Shown piece by piece: positions 44,816 to 52,289 of a stretch of DNA of 64,000 bases. Origin of the DNA: DASZUK01 sp963844575. GTDB taxonomy: Bacteria; Actinomycetota; Acidimicrobiia; Acidimicrobiales; RAAP-2. A program made the position numbers and the translations under genes. Each line of letters begins with the position of its first letter. Position 1 is the first letter of the stretch. The stretch lies in assembly GCA_963844575.1 (NCBI GenBank), contig CAWJOU010000005.1, positions 496,001-560,000 of the forward strand, read 5' to 3'. The notes beneath the pieces are model-generated. The model searched no databases. It was not told the DNA's origin and saw only the letters and a program-made list of their open reading frames with translations.

Positions 44816-45421
44816 GTGACCATCGCCCGTGACCCCGTGATCCGCACCGTTGGTGCCGTCACTGTCACCGGCGGCGTCACAGCCGATCTCGCCCGGCGCC
44901 CGGCGAACGCCCGGACCGGCTTCCGGCGAACCGCCGTTCGTCCGCCGGCGCGGCGGGGCCCGCTCGACGCGATCGCCCTGCTGGACCTGGCCAAAGAGCA
45001 CGCCGGTTCGACGGGCGCGTGGGCCGAGGAGGACACGGCGTCCTTGACGGAGCGGTCGTACGAGCTCGTCTCGCTCACCGACGACGTCGAGGTCTGGGTC
45101 ATCCACTGGCCGGCCGGCGGCCGCCTGCAGCTGCACGACCACGGTGGGTCGTCCGGCGCGTTCTGGGTGGTCGGCGGCACGCTGGAGGAGCGGTACCTGA
45201 CCGACGACCGGTCGCTCGCCCACCGCCGGATCGGTGCCGCCAGCGGCGCCGGCTTCGGCGCCCGGTACGTGCACGACGTCCGCAACGGCGGGACGGCGCC
45301 GGCGACGAGCGTCCACGCCTACTCGCCGCCCATGCCCGGCATGACCTTCTACCGGACGTCCCCGACCGGACTGGTGGCCGAGCGGACCGAGTACCGGTCC
45401 GACCCGTCCTGGGCTCCCTGA
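44816..45421 (+). CDS. Cysteine dioxygenase-like cupin protein
   Basis: 201 residues. The cupin metal motif is HDHGGSSGAFWVVGGTLEE with His107 and His109, and the third ligand is probably in ARYVHDVRN; SVHAYSPPMPGM closes the barrel as in bacterial cysteine dioxygenase. CDO oxidises cysteine to cysteine sulfinate with Fe(II) and O2. The GTG at 44816 has GGAAGGAG upstream. A rhodanese gene follows by 39 bases, supporting a role in cysteine or thiol breakdown. Confidence 0.82.
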   Translation: MTIARDPVIRTVGAVTVTGGVTADLARRPANARTGFRRTAVRPPARRGPLDAIALLDLAKEHAGSTGAWAEEDTASLTERSYELVSLTDDVEVWVIHWPAGGRLQLHDHGGSSGAFWVVGGTLEERYLTDDRSLAHRRIGAASGAGFGARYVHDVRNGGTAPATSVHAYSPPMPGMTFYRTSPTGLVAERTEYRSDPSWAP

Positions 45422-45460
45422 GCCGCCCTGAGCCGTCCTGAGCCTGGTAGACCTCGCCGG

Positions 45461-45853
45461 GTGAGCGCCATCGACGACCGCCTGGCCGACGCCCGTCACC
45501 ACCTGCAACGGGTCGACCCCCGTCAGGCGGCCTCGGCCCTGCAGCAGGGCGGCCTGCTGGTCGACATCCGGCCGGCGGCCCAGCGCCAGGACCACGGCGA
45601 GATCCCCGGCGCGCTGGTCATCGAGCGCAACGTGCTCGAGTGGCGGCTCGACCCGTCCAGCCCGGACCGCCACCCGGCGGTGACCGACGACGTCGGGCGG
45701 GCGGTGGTCGTCGTCTGCCAGGAGGGGTACGCCTCCAGCCTGGCCGCGGAGAGCCTCCGGGCCCTCGGCCTGCTCGGCGCCACGGACCTCGACGGCGGGT
45801 TCGCGGCGTGGGAGGCCGCTGGCCTGCCGGTCAGCCGACCCGGAGGGGCCTAG
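45461..45853 (+). CDS. Single-domain rhodanese-like sulfurtransferase
   Basis: 130 residues. The catalytic Cys86 lies in the loop CQEGYASS, and LVDIRPAAQRQDHGEIPGA with DLDGGFAAWEAAGLP are the usual rhodanese anchors. The loop composition fits a persulfide or thiosulfate transferase. It is probably co-transcribed with the cysteine dioxygenase-like gene, so it may process sulfane sulfur from cysteine breakdown. GTG start. Confidence 0.87.
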   Translation: MSAIDDRLADARHHLQRVDPRQAASALQQGGLLVDIRPAAQRQDHGEIPGALVIERNVLEWRLDPSSPDRHPAVTDDVGRAVVVVCQEGYASSLAAESLRALGLLGATDLDGGFAAWEAAGLPVSRPGGA

Positions 45854-45906
45854 GGCCGCCGGGGCCCGGGTGATCGGTCGAAGCCCGTCCCCCCCCATGT
45901 CGCTTT

Positions 45907-45975
45907 GTCGCGTTTCACCGTTTGCAGAATTGGACGTCTAGGCGTCGGCGAATTCTGCAAACGGTGAAACGCGAC
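45907..45975. repeat. 25-bp perfect inverted repeat with 19-base loop
   Basis: The arm 45907-45931 (starting GTCGCGTTTCACC, ending GAATT) is the exact complement of 45951-45975. It lies between the convergent rhodanese and osmoprotectant-binding genes. The stem is far longer than a normal terminator stem and is less GC-rich than the surroundings, and no U-tract follows either way. Bidirectional terminator or remnant of a small mobile element are the two likely readings. Confidence 0.85.
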
Positions 45976-45986
45976 GAGCATCTTTG

Positions 45987-46006
45987 CCGAGCCCTCTCGG
46001 GCTCGG
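45987..46006. terminator. Hairpin CCGAGCCC-tctc-GGGCTCGG in the convergent intergenic region
   Basis: An 8-bp GC-rich stem with a 4-base loop, 15 bases before the first IS end. Before IS insertion it lay about 15 bases past the stop of the osmoprotectant-binding gene, so it was probably that gene's terminator. The IS pair now separates them by 2.5 kb. Confidence 0.5.
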
Positions 46007-46022
46007 GTCTAAAGCCGCGCTA

Positions 46023-47251
46023 GTGTCATGGAAGGTTGATCCACTGAGAAATTATCTGTAGAGGGGAATTTCTCCCGCACCGGGCGCGTTCTGCGGTCTT
46101 GTAGGCCAAGATCGGAGGAACGCCATGGCACGCAGAGGACGACCGACCGTCGAGATCGACCTGAGCGCGGAAGAGCGCTCGGTCCTCGAACGGTGGGCCC
46201 GCCGCCAGTCGTCGTCCCAGGCCTTGGCGTTGCGGTCGAAGATCGTGCTGGCCTGTGCGGCCGAGGAAGCCACCCAGGAGGAGATTGCCGCCCAACTGGG
46301 CTGTCATCCGGTGACGGTGGGCAAGTGGCGCCAGCGCTTCTTTATCGATCGTCTCGACGGGCTGACCGACGCCCCTCGTCCCGGTGCGGCCCGCCGGATC
46401 GGCGACGACCTGGTGGAGGCGGTCGTGGTCGAGACGCTCGAGACCGCTCCCGACGACGCCACCCACTGGTCGACGAGGAGCCTGGCGAAGAAGCACGGGA
46501 TCAGTCACACCACGGTGCGGGAGATCTGGCGGGCCTTCGGGTTGAAACCGTGGCGCCAAGACTCCTTCAAGGTCTCTCCCGACCCCGACCTGGTCGAGAA
46601 GATCCGTGACCTGGTCGGGTTGTACATGAGCCCGCCGGTGGCCGCCGCCGTTTTCGCCATCGACGAAAAGCCCCAGATCCAGGCCATCGATCGGACGGCC
46701 CCGACGCTGCCGATGCTGCCCACCACGCCGGCCCGGGCCACCCACGACTATGAGCGCAACGGCACGTTGGACCTGTTCGCTGCCCTCAACGTGGCGACGG
46801 GGGCGGTGATCACCGACATCCGCCAGTCCCACAAGAGCGTCGACTTCGTCGCCTTCTTGAACAAGGTCGACCGCCAGGCGCCAAAAGAGCTGGACGTCCA
46901 CGTGATCTTGGACAACCTCCAGACTCACAAGACCCCGCTCGTCCACCGCTGGCTGTTGCGTCACCGCCGGTTCCACTTCCACTTCACCCCGACGTACGGG
47001 TCATGGATGAACCTGGTCGAGCGGTGGTTCTCCGCCCTTACGACCAAGAAGCTCCAGCGGTCTGCGCACCGCAACGTCAAGGAGCTGGCCGACGACATCA
47101 TGAGCTGGGCGGCCACCTGGAACGAGAACCCCCGGCCGTTCATCTGGACCAAGACCGCCGAGGAGATCCTTCAACGGCTTGCCGGCTACTGCTCTGCCGT
47201 CAATATCGGCGCATGAGGTCACTTTCTCAGTGGATCAACCTTCCATGACAC
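46023..47251 (+). mobile_element. IS630-family insertion sequence, copy 1 (1229 bp)
   Basis: Bounded by 29-bp perfect terminal inverted repeats beginning GTGTCATGGAAGGTTGATCC, and flanked by TA dinucleotides (46021-46022 and 47252-47253), the IS630/Tc1-mariner target. It contains one intact DDE transposase gene. The right TA is shared with copy 2. Confidence 0.95.
46125..47216 (+). CDS. IS630 family transposase, copy 1
   Basis: 363 residues. N-terminal HTH segments (TQEEIAAQLGCHPVTVGKWR and AKKHGISHTTVREIWRAFG) precede the RNase H-like catalytic core. The acidic triad reads Asp180 in FAIDEK, Asp263 in VILDNLQTHK, and Glu299 in MNLVERWFS. All catalytic residues are present and there is no frameshift, so the protein should be active. 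GGAGG precedes the ATG by 6 bases. A frame of 318 codons on the opposite strand is a coding shadow. Confidence 0.95.
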   Translation: MARRGRPTVEIDLSAEERSVLERWARRQSSSQALALRSKIVLACAAEEATQEEIAAQLGCHPVTVGKWRQRFFIDRLDGLTDAPRPGAARRIGDDLVEAVVVETLETAPDDATHWSTRSLAKKHGISHTTVREIWRAFGLKPWRQDSFKVSPDPDLVEKIRDLVGLYMSPPVAAAVFAIDEKPQIQAIDRTAPTLPMLPTTPARATHDYERNGTLDLFAALNVATGAVITDIRQSHKSVDFVAFLNKVDRQAPKELDVHVILDNLQTHKTPLVHRWLLRHRRFHFHFTPTYGSWMNLVERWFSALTTKKLQRSAHRNVKELADDIMSWAATWNENPRPFIWTKTAEEILQRLAGYCSAVNIGA

Positions 47252-47253
47252 TA

Positions 47254-48482
47254 GTGTCATGGAAGGTTGATCCACTGAGAAATTATCTGTAGAGGGGAAT
47301 TTCTCCCGCACCGGGCGCGTTCTGCGGTCTTGTAGGCCAAGATCGGAGGAACGCCATGGCACGCAGAGGACGACCGACCGTCGAGATCGACCTGAGCGCG
47401 GAAGAGCGCTCGGTCCTCGAACGGTGGGCCCGCCGCCAGTCGTCGTCCCAGGCCTTGGCGTTGCGGTCGAAGATCGTGCTGGCCTGTGCGGCCGAGGAAG
47501 CCACCCAGGAGGAGATTGCCGCCCAACTGGGCTGTCATCCGGTGACGGTGGGCAAGTGGCGCCAGCGCTTCTTTATCGATCGTCTCGACGGGCTGACCGA
47601 CGCCCCTCGTCCCGGTGCGGCCCGCCGGATCGGCGACGACCTGGTGGAGGCGGTCGTGGTCGAGACGCTCGAGACCGCTCCCGACGACGCCACCCACTGG
47701 TCGACGAGGAGCCTGGCGAAGAAGCACGGGATCAGTCACACCACGGTGCGGGAGATCTGGCGGGCCTTCGGGTTGAAACCGTGGCGCCAAGACTCCTTCA
47801 AGGTCTCTCCCGACCCCGACCTGGTCGAGAAGATCCGTGACCTGGTCGGGTTGTACATGAGCCCGCCGGTGGCCGCCGCCGTTTTCGCCATCGACGAAAA
47901 GCCCCAGATCCAGGCCATCGATCGGACGGCCCCGACGCTGCCGATGCTGCCCACCACGCCGGCCCGGGCCACCCACGACTATGAGCGCAACGGCACGTTG
48001 GACCTGTTCGCTGCCCTCAACGTGGCGACGGGGGCGGTGATCACCGACATCCGCCAGTCCCACAAGAGCGTCGACTTCGTCGCCTTCTTGAACAAGGTCG
48101 ACCGCCAGGCGCCAAAAGAGCTGGACGTCCACGTGATCTTGGACAACCTCCAGACTCACAAGACCCCGCTCGTCCACCGCTGGCTGTTGCGTCACCGCCG
48201 GTTCCACTTCCACTTCACCCCGACGTACGGGTCATGGATGAACCTGGTCGAGCGGTGGTTCTCCGCCCTTACGACCAAGAAGCTCCAGCGGTCTGCGCAC
48301 CGCAACGTCAAGGAGCTGGCCGACGACATCATGAGCTGGGCGGCCACCTGGAACGAGAACCCCCGGCCGTTCATCTGGACCAAGACCGCCGAGGAGATCC
48401 TTCAACGGCTTGCCGGCTACTGCTCTGCCGTCAATATCGGCGCATGAGGTCACTTTCTCAGTGGATCAACCTTCCATGACAC
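47254..48482 (+). mobile_element. IS630-family insertion sequence, copy 2 (1229 bp, head-to-tail with copy 1)
   Basis: Same length, ends and orientation as copy 1, displaced by exactly 1231 bp (element plus TA). Reading both copies side by side I see no differences, and the encoded proteins are identical. The flanking TA at 48483-48484 is part of the TAG stop of the osmoprotectant-binding gene. Confidence 0.95.
47356..48447 (+). CDS. IS630 family transposase, copy 2
   Basis: 363 residues identical to copy 1, with the same DDE residues (Asp180, Asp263, Glu299) and the same ribosome-binding site. Identity of the two copies means the tandem arose very recently or was made by the assembler from one copy. 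Either element, or the pair as a composite unit, could be mobilised by this enzyme. Confidence 0.95.
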   Translation: MARRGRPTVEIDLSAEERSVLERWARRQSSSQALALRSKIVLACAAEEATQEEIAAQLGCHPVTVGKWRQRFFIDRLDGLTDAPRPGAARRIGDDLVEAVVVETLETAPDDATHWSTRSLAKKHGISHTTVREIWRAFGLKPWRQDSFKVSPDPDLVEKIRDLVGLYMSPPVAAAVFAIDEKPQIQAIDRTAPTLPMLPTTPARATHDYERNGTLDLFAALNVATGAVITDIRQSHKSVDFVAFLNKVDRQAPKELDVHVILDNLQTHKTPLVHRWLLRHRRFHFHFTPTYGSWMNLVERWFSALTTKKLQRSAHRNVKELADDIMSWAATWNENPRPFIWTKTAEEILQRLAGYCSAVNIGA

Positions 48483-49411
48483 TAGGCGAGCCCTTCCTTT
48501 TTCAGCCACGCCGATGCCACGGCGGCCGGCTGCTCCTTCTTGGGCCCGGTGACCAGGACGTTGAGCTCGGAGATCTGGTCGGTGGTCAGCTTGGCCGACA
48601 GCTTGTTCAAGGCGGCGGCCACGCCGGCGGTGTCCACGGACTTGCGGATGACCGGGATGATGTATGTGGCGCCCTCGAGGTGCTTGTTGTCGGTGAGGGC
48701 GACGAAGTTGTTGGAGACGACGTTGCCGTCGCTGGAGAACAGCTCGACCACCTGCACCTGACCGTTCTTGAGCGCCGCCACACTGAGCGGCCCGGCCTCG
48801 TCCAGCGACTTGAAGCTGGCGAAGTGCAGGCCGTAGGTCTTCTCGAGGCCGACCTCACAGCCGGCGTTGGTCGGGCACTCCGGCGGTCCGCCGAGGATCA
48901 GCTTGGAGGCGACCGGCTTCAGGCTCGAGAGCGTCGTCAGGTGGTACTTCTTGGCCGTTGTCTTCGTGACGGCGAACACGTTGGTGTCGAGCGCTGGCGC
49001 GGCGTTCAGGACGGTCACCCCGTACTGGGACAGGTGCGACTTCAGGTACGGCACCGCCGTCGACAGCTGGGTGGCGGCGGGCAGCGCGGCGTTGTTGCCG
49101 GCCAGGAAGTTGACGAGGGCGCCGGCGTAGTCCGGCTCGAGGTCGATCTGCCCCTTTTCCAGGGCCGGCACGACGATCGACCGGGTGCCGAGCGACGGCT
49201 CCACCTTCACCTGGTAGCCAGCGTGCTGCAGAACGTCGCCGTAGAGGTTGGCGACGATTGTCTGCTCTTCGAAGTTCGTCGACCCGATGACGATGGTCGG
49301 CTTCGAGGCGGCCGACGCCAGGCCCGGTGCGACCAGGCCGCCGATCATTCCGCCCGCCAACGCCACCGCCGCGCCGCCGAGCAAAAACCGCCTGATCCTG
49401 TGCGTTCCCAC
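48482..49411 (-). CDS. Osmoprotectant (glycine betaine/choline-type) ABC transporter substrate-binding protein
   Basis: 309 residues. A Sec-type signal (RRFLLGGAAVALAGGMIGG ... ASA) is followed by an OpuAC/ProX-like binding domain starting KPTIVIGSTNFEEQTIVANL, with LEPDYAGALVNFLAG and ECPTNAGCEVGLEKTYG. No lipobox Cys follows the signal, so the anchor is not a lipid or the protein is released. The TAG stop is shared between host TA and the first base of the IS end. GTG start with GGAGG 5 bases upstream. Two permeases and an ATPase follow nearby. Confidence 0.88.
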   Translation of the reverse strand: MGTHRIRRFLLGGAAVALAGGMIGGLVAPGLASAASKPTIVIGSTNFEEQTIVANLYGDVLQHAGYQVKVEPSLGTRSIVVPALEKGQIDLEPDYAGALVNFLAGNNAALPAATQLSTAVPYLKSHLSQYGVTVLNAAPALDTNVFAVTKTTAKKYHLTTLSSLKPVASKLILGGPPECPTNAGCEVGLEKTYGLHFASFKSLDEAGPLSVAALKNGQVQVVELFSSDGNVVSNNFVALTDNKHLEGATYIIPVIRKSVDTAGVAAALNKLSAKLTTDQISELNVLVTGPKKEQPAAVASAWLKKEGLA

Positions 49412-49477
49412 GCGTGCCTCCGTCCGTTCGTGGAGTGAGCCGGGGCTTACCCTCGACCGTTCTTCTTGAAACCGTAA

Positions 49478-49505
49478 TAGTTACTTTTTCTATCTGGATT
49501 GTCAA
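49478..49505 (-). promoter_or_regulatory. Candidate promoter for the osmoprotectant-binding protein gene
   Basis: On the minus strand TTGACA (49500-49505), 16 bases, then TAACTA (49478-49483), inside an AT-rich pocket unusual for this window. The start would lie about 60 bases before the GTG. It separates this gene from the permeases, so binding protein and permeases may be transcribed independently. Confidence 0.6.
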
Positions 49506-49546
49506 GCTTGCCACTGCCCGCCGTTGCTGGATCAATCGCCGCCGGA

Positions 49547-50305
49547 TCAACCGTCCCCGGTCCCGGCCACCGAGGTGGTTGCTCTCGTGGCCGTCGCCCG
49601 CAGGCTGCCGGCGTCCCGCGCCCCCCGACGGCGTCGCAACGGGGCCGGGGTGATCAACCGCTGGACGGCGCCGAGCCCGAAGGCGACCAGCGCGGCCATC
49701 ACCGCGACGAGCAGGCCGCCGGAGAAGGCGAGCACGGTCTCGTCGGCGTTGAGCCCGGTGATCACGTACGTGCCGAGATCGGCGTAGCTGACGTAGGCGG
49801 CCAGCGTGGAGGTGGCGACGACCTCGATCGACGCGGTGCGGACGCCGGCCATGACGAACGGCACCGCCAGCGGCGCCTCGACCTGGTGGAGCACCTGCCA
49901 TCCGGTGAGGCCCATGGCCTTGGCGGCGTCGCGGACGTCGGCGTCGACCTCACGCATGCCGACGTAGCTGTTGGTGAGGATCGGCGGGATGGCCAGGATG
50001 AAGAGCGCCAGGAACGACGCCAGGAACCCGCCCCAGGTCAGCGAGATGCTCGGGTCGATGGCGAAGAGGGTCAGCAGGGCCAGCGTCGGGACGGCCCGGA
50101 CGGCGTTGGCCGCGTTGACCGCGACCAGACCGCCGCGCCCCGCGTGGCCGAGGAGGACGCCGATCCCGCCACCGACGACGAGGGCGGCGGCGACCACCGC
50201 GGCCGACAGTTCGAGCTGCCGGAGGAACAGATAGGGGATGCCGTTTGTGCCGGTCCAGTTGGCACTGGTGGTGAACCAGTGGAAAACCTGGTCGAGGAAG
50301 TTCAT
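49547..50305 (-). CDS. Osmoprotectant ABC transporter permease (OpuBB/OpuCD-like)
   Basis: 252 residues with five to six hydrophobic segments and the permease signature for ATPase contact, DVRDAAKAMGLTGWQVLHQVEAPLA (positions about 122-146). FAIDPSISLTWGGFLASFLAL is a membrane stretch. A basic, Ala/Thr-rich C-terminal tail is not part of the channel. ATG start, 27 bases after the stop of the second permease. Confidence 0.87.
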   Translation of the reverse strand: MNFLDQVFHWFTTSANWTGTNGIPYLFLRQLELSAAVVAAALVVGGGIGVLLGHAGRGGLVAVNAANAVRAVPTLALLTLFAIDPSISLTWGGFLASFLALFILAIPPILTNSYVGMREVDADVRDAAKAMGLTGWQVLHQVEAPLAVPFVMAGVRTASIEVVATSTLAAYVSYADLGTYVITGLNADETVLAFSGGLLVAVMAALVAFGLGAVQRLITPAPLRRRRGARDAGSLRATATRATTSVAGTGDG

Positions 50306-50332
50306 CTCCGCCCGCCGCCCCGGCCTGGCATC

Positions 50333-51031
50333 TCAACCCGCCGCTTCGGCCGGGCGGGACTTCCGGGGTCGGCGGGAACGGCGGGTCCACGGGACCAGGA
50401 CGCGCTCGACGCCCACCAGCAGCAGGTCGGCCACGGCGGCCAGGAGGACGGACAGCACCAGCCCGACGAGGATCGGCGTGGCGTAACCGTTGTCGGTGAA
50501 CCCGTAGGTGATGAGCCGGCCCAGGCCGCCGAGGCCGATCAGCGCGGTCACCGTCACGAGCCCGATGACGGTGGCCGTCGCCACTCGCAGCCCGGCGAAG
50601 ATGAACGGCAACGCCAGCGGCAGGTCGACCCGCACCAGGGCGGCGGTGGGCGTGTACCCCATTGCCTTGGCCGCCTCCCGGGCGTCGTCGGGCACCGCGT
50701 CGAGCCCGGCCACGGTGTTCCACACCAAGATGAGCATGGTGTAGCCGACGAGGGCGATCTCCGCGGTCTCGTACGAGGCCACGAACCCGGTGACCGGCCC
50801 GAGAATGACGAAGAGGGCCAGCGACGGGATGACGTACAGCGTGCTGGCGAATCCGAACACCGGGACCCGGACCACCCGGTAGCGCCAGGCCGCCAGGCCG
50901 AGGGGAACCGAGATGACGAGCCCGATGCCGACGGCGATGAGGGTAAGCGCGATGTGCTGGAGGAGGTACCCGTTGATCTGGCTCCAGTTGCCGGTCAGGT
51001 AGGAGAAGAACGACTGGGCGGCGATGAGCAC
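50333..51031 (-). CDS. Osmoprotectant ABC transporter permease (second subunit)
   Basis: 232 residues. HIALTLIAVGIGLVISVPLG, VPVFGFASTLYVIPSLALF and the coupling loop PDDAREAAKAMGYTPTAALV place it in the OpuB/OpuC permease family. It would pair with the neighbouring permease as a heterodimer. The GTG at 51031 is only 27 bases from the divergent ATPase gene, so promoters must overlap. The C-terminal tail is Arg-rich. Confidence 0.87.
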   Translation of the reverse strand: MLIAAQSFFSYLTGNWSQINGYLLQHIALTLIAVGIGLVISVPLGLAAWRYRVVRVPVFGFASTLYVIPSLALFVILGPVTGFVASYETAEIALVGYTMLILVWNTVAGLDAVPDDAREAAKAMGYTPTAALVRVDLPLALPFIFAGLRVATATVIGLVTVTALIGLGGLGRLITYGFTDNGYATPILVGLVLSVLLAAVADLLLVGVERVLVPWTRRSRRPRKSRPAEAAG

Positions 51032-51039
51032 CGACCAAG

Positions 51040-51049
51040 ACGTTAACGT
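51040..51049. promoter_or_regulatory. Palindrome ACGTTAACGT in the 27-base divergent gap
   Basis: A perfect 10-bp palindrome centred between the second permease and the ATPase gene, which diverge. It could bind one regulator for both sides, or be part of overlapping -10 elements. Evidence is position and symmetry only. Confidence 0.4.
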
Positions 51050-51058
51050 GACGATCGC

Positions 51059-52246
51059 ATGATCACGCTGGAGGCCGTCTCCAAGCGATACGGCCCCGAC
51101 AACATCGCCGTCCGGGAGCTCAGCCTCAGCGTCGCCGCCGGCGACGTCTGCGTACTGGTCGGACCGTCGGGTTGCGGCAAGACGACGACGCTACGGATGA
51201 TCAACCGGCTCATCGAGCCCACCGGTGGCCGCATCCTGCTCGACGGCCGCGACGTGCTGGCCATGGACCCGGTCGAGCTGCGCCGGGGCATCGGCTACGT
51301 CATCCAACAGGGCGGCCTGTTCCCGCACCGCCGGATCTTCGACAACGTCGCCACGGTGCCGCGCCTGTTGGGTTGGGACAAGGAACGCACCCGGGCCCGC
51401 GTCGACGAGCTGCTGGAACTGGTCGAGCTGGACCCGTCCCGGTACGCCCGCCGCTACCCCCACGAGCTGTCCGGCGGCGAGCGGCAGCGGGTCGGGGTCG
51501 CCCGGGCCCTCGGGGCGGACCCGCCGGTGCTCCTGATGGACGAGCCGTTCGGCGCGGTCGACCCGGTGACCCGACAGCGCCTGCAGCAACAGCTGCTCGA
51601 CCTCCAGGCCAAGCTGCACAAGACCATTGTGTTCGTGACCCACGACATCGAGGAGGCGGCCAAGCTCGGCGACCGGATCGCCGTCCTGTCCAAGGGCGGG
51701 GTACTGGAGCAGTTCGACTCCCCGGCCGAGATCCTCGGCCGGCCAGCCACGCCCTTCGTCGCCGACTTCGTCGGCACCGACCGCGGCGTCCGCCGGCTGG
51801 CGGTCGTCACGGTCGAGGAACGGGACCTGTTCCGTCCCCTGACGGTGGCGCCGACGGCGACGATGGCCGCGGCGGCGACCGGCGCCGGCGGGCCCGGCGC
51901 GGCGCGGGACGGCGGGGTGCCGGGGGCCACCGACGACGCGGACGGCGAGGACCACCAGGACGGCGACGGCAGCCGGTGGGCGGTCGTCGTCGACGACGCC
52001 GGCTCCCTCGTCGGTTGGGTACCGGTGGACGCGACTGCCGGCGGCATCGTCGCCGATCACGTCGAACCGTTCGCGGTCCGGGTCCCGCTGGGTGCGTCCC
52101 TCCGGGCGGCCCTCGGCGAGATGCTGCAGCACGACATCTCCTGGGTGCCCGTCGTCGACGGTGACCGCTACCTCGGCGTGCTGACCCCGAACCGCATCCA
52201 CGCCGCCATGCGCCGCTCCGTGGGCGGCCGTCCCCTCGATCCCTGA
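51059..52246 (+). CDS. Osmoprotectant ABC transporter ATP-binding protein with C-terminal CBS-like region
   Basis: 395 residues. Walker A GPSGCGKTT, Q-loop IQQGGLFPHR, signature LSGGERQRV, Walker B VLLMDEPFGAVDP and switch His in VTHDIEEA are intact. The C-terminal 120 residues look like CBS domains (RWAVVVDDAGSLVGWVPVD; ISWVPVVDGDRYLGVLT), as in OpuA/OpuCA, where they sense ionic strength or cyclic di-AMP. A Gly/Asp-rich linker separates the two. DisA in this window could supply cyclic di-AMP; that link is inference. Confidence 0.92.
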   Translation: MITLEAVSKRYGPDNIAVRELSLSVAAGDVCVLVGPSGCGKTTTLRMINRLIEPTGGRILLDGRDVLAMDPVELRRGIGYVIQQGGLFPHRRIFDNVATVPRLLGWDKERTRARVDELLELVELDPSRYARRYPHELSGGERQRVGVARALGADPPVLLMDEPFGAVDPVTRQRLQQQLLDLQAKLHKTIVFVTHDIEEAAKLGDRIAVLSKGGVLEQFDSPAEILGRPATPFVADFVGTDRGVRRLAVVTVEERDLFRPLTVAPTATMAAAATGAGGPGAARDGGVPGATDDADGEDHQDGDGSRWAVVVDDAGSLVGWVPVDATAGGIVADHVEPFAVRVPLGASLRAALGEMLQHDISWVPVVDGDRYLGVLTPNRIHAAMRRSVGGRPLDP

Positions 52247-52289
52247 CACCTCGATCCCTGGCGCCCGAGCCCGCCCGTAGCATGGCGGG

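Noticed and set aside
44776..44832. Upstream 18-codon reading frame as a leader peptide before the cupin gene
   Set aside because: It has no run of Cys or other regulatory codons and no good ribosome site; chance occurrence is likely.
46026..46982. 318-codon frame on the minus strand of each IS copy
   Set aside because: It overlaps the DDE transposase completely, resembles no protein, and mirrors its codon positions.
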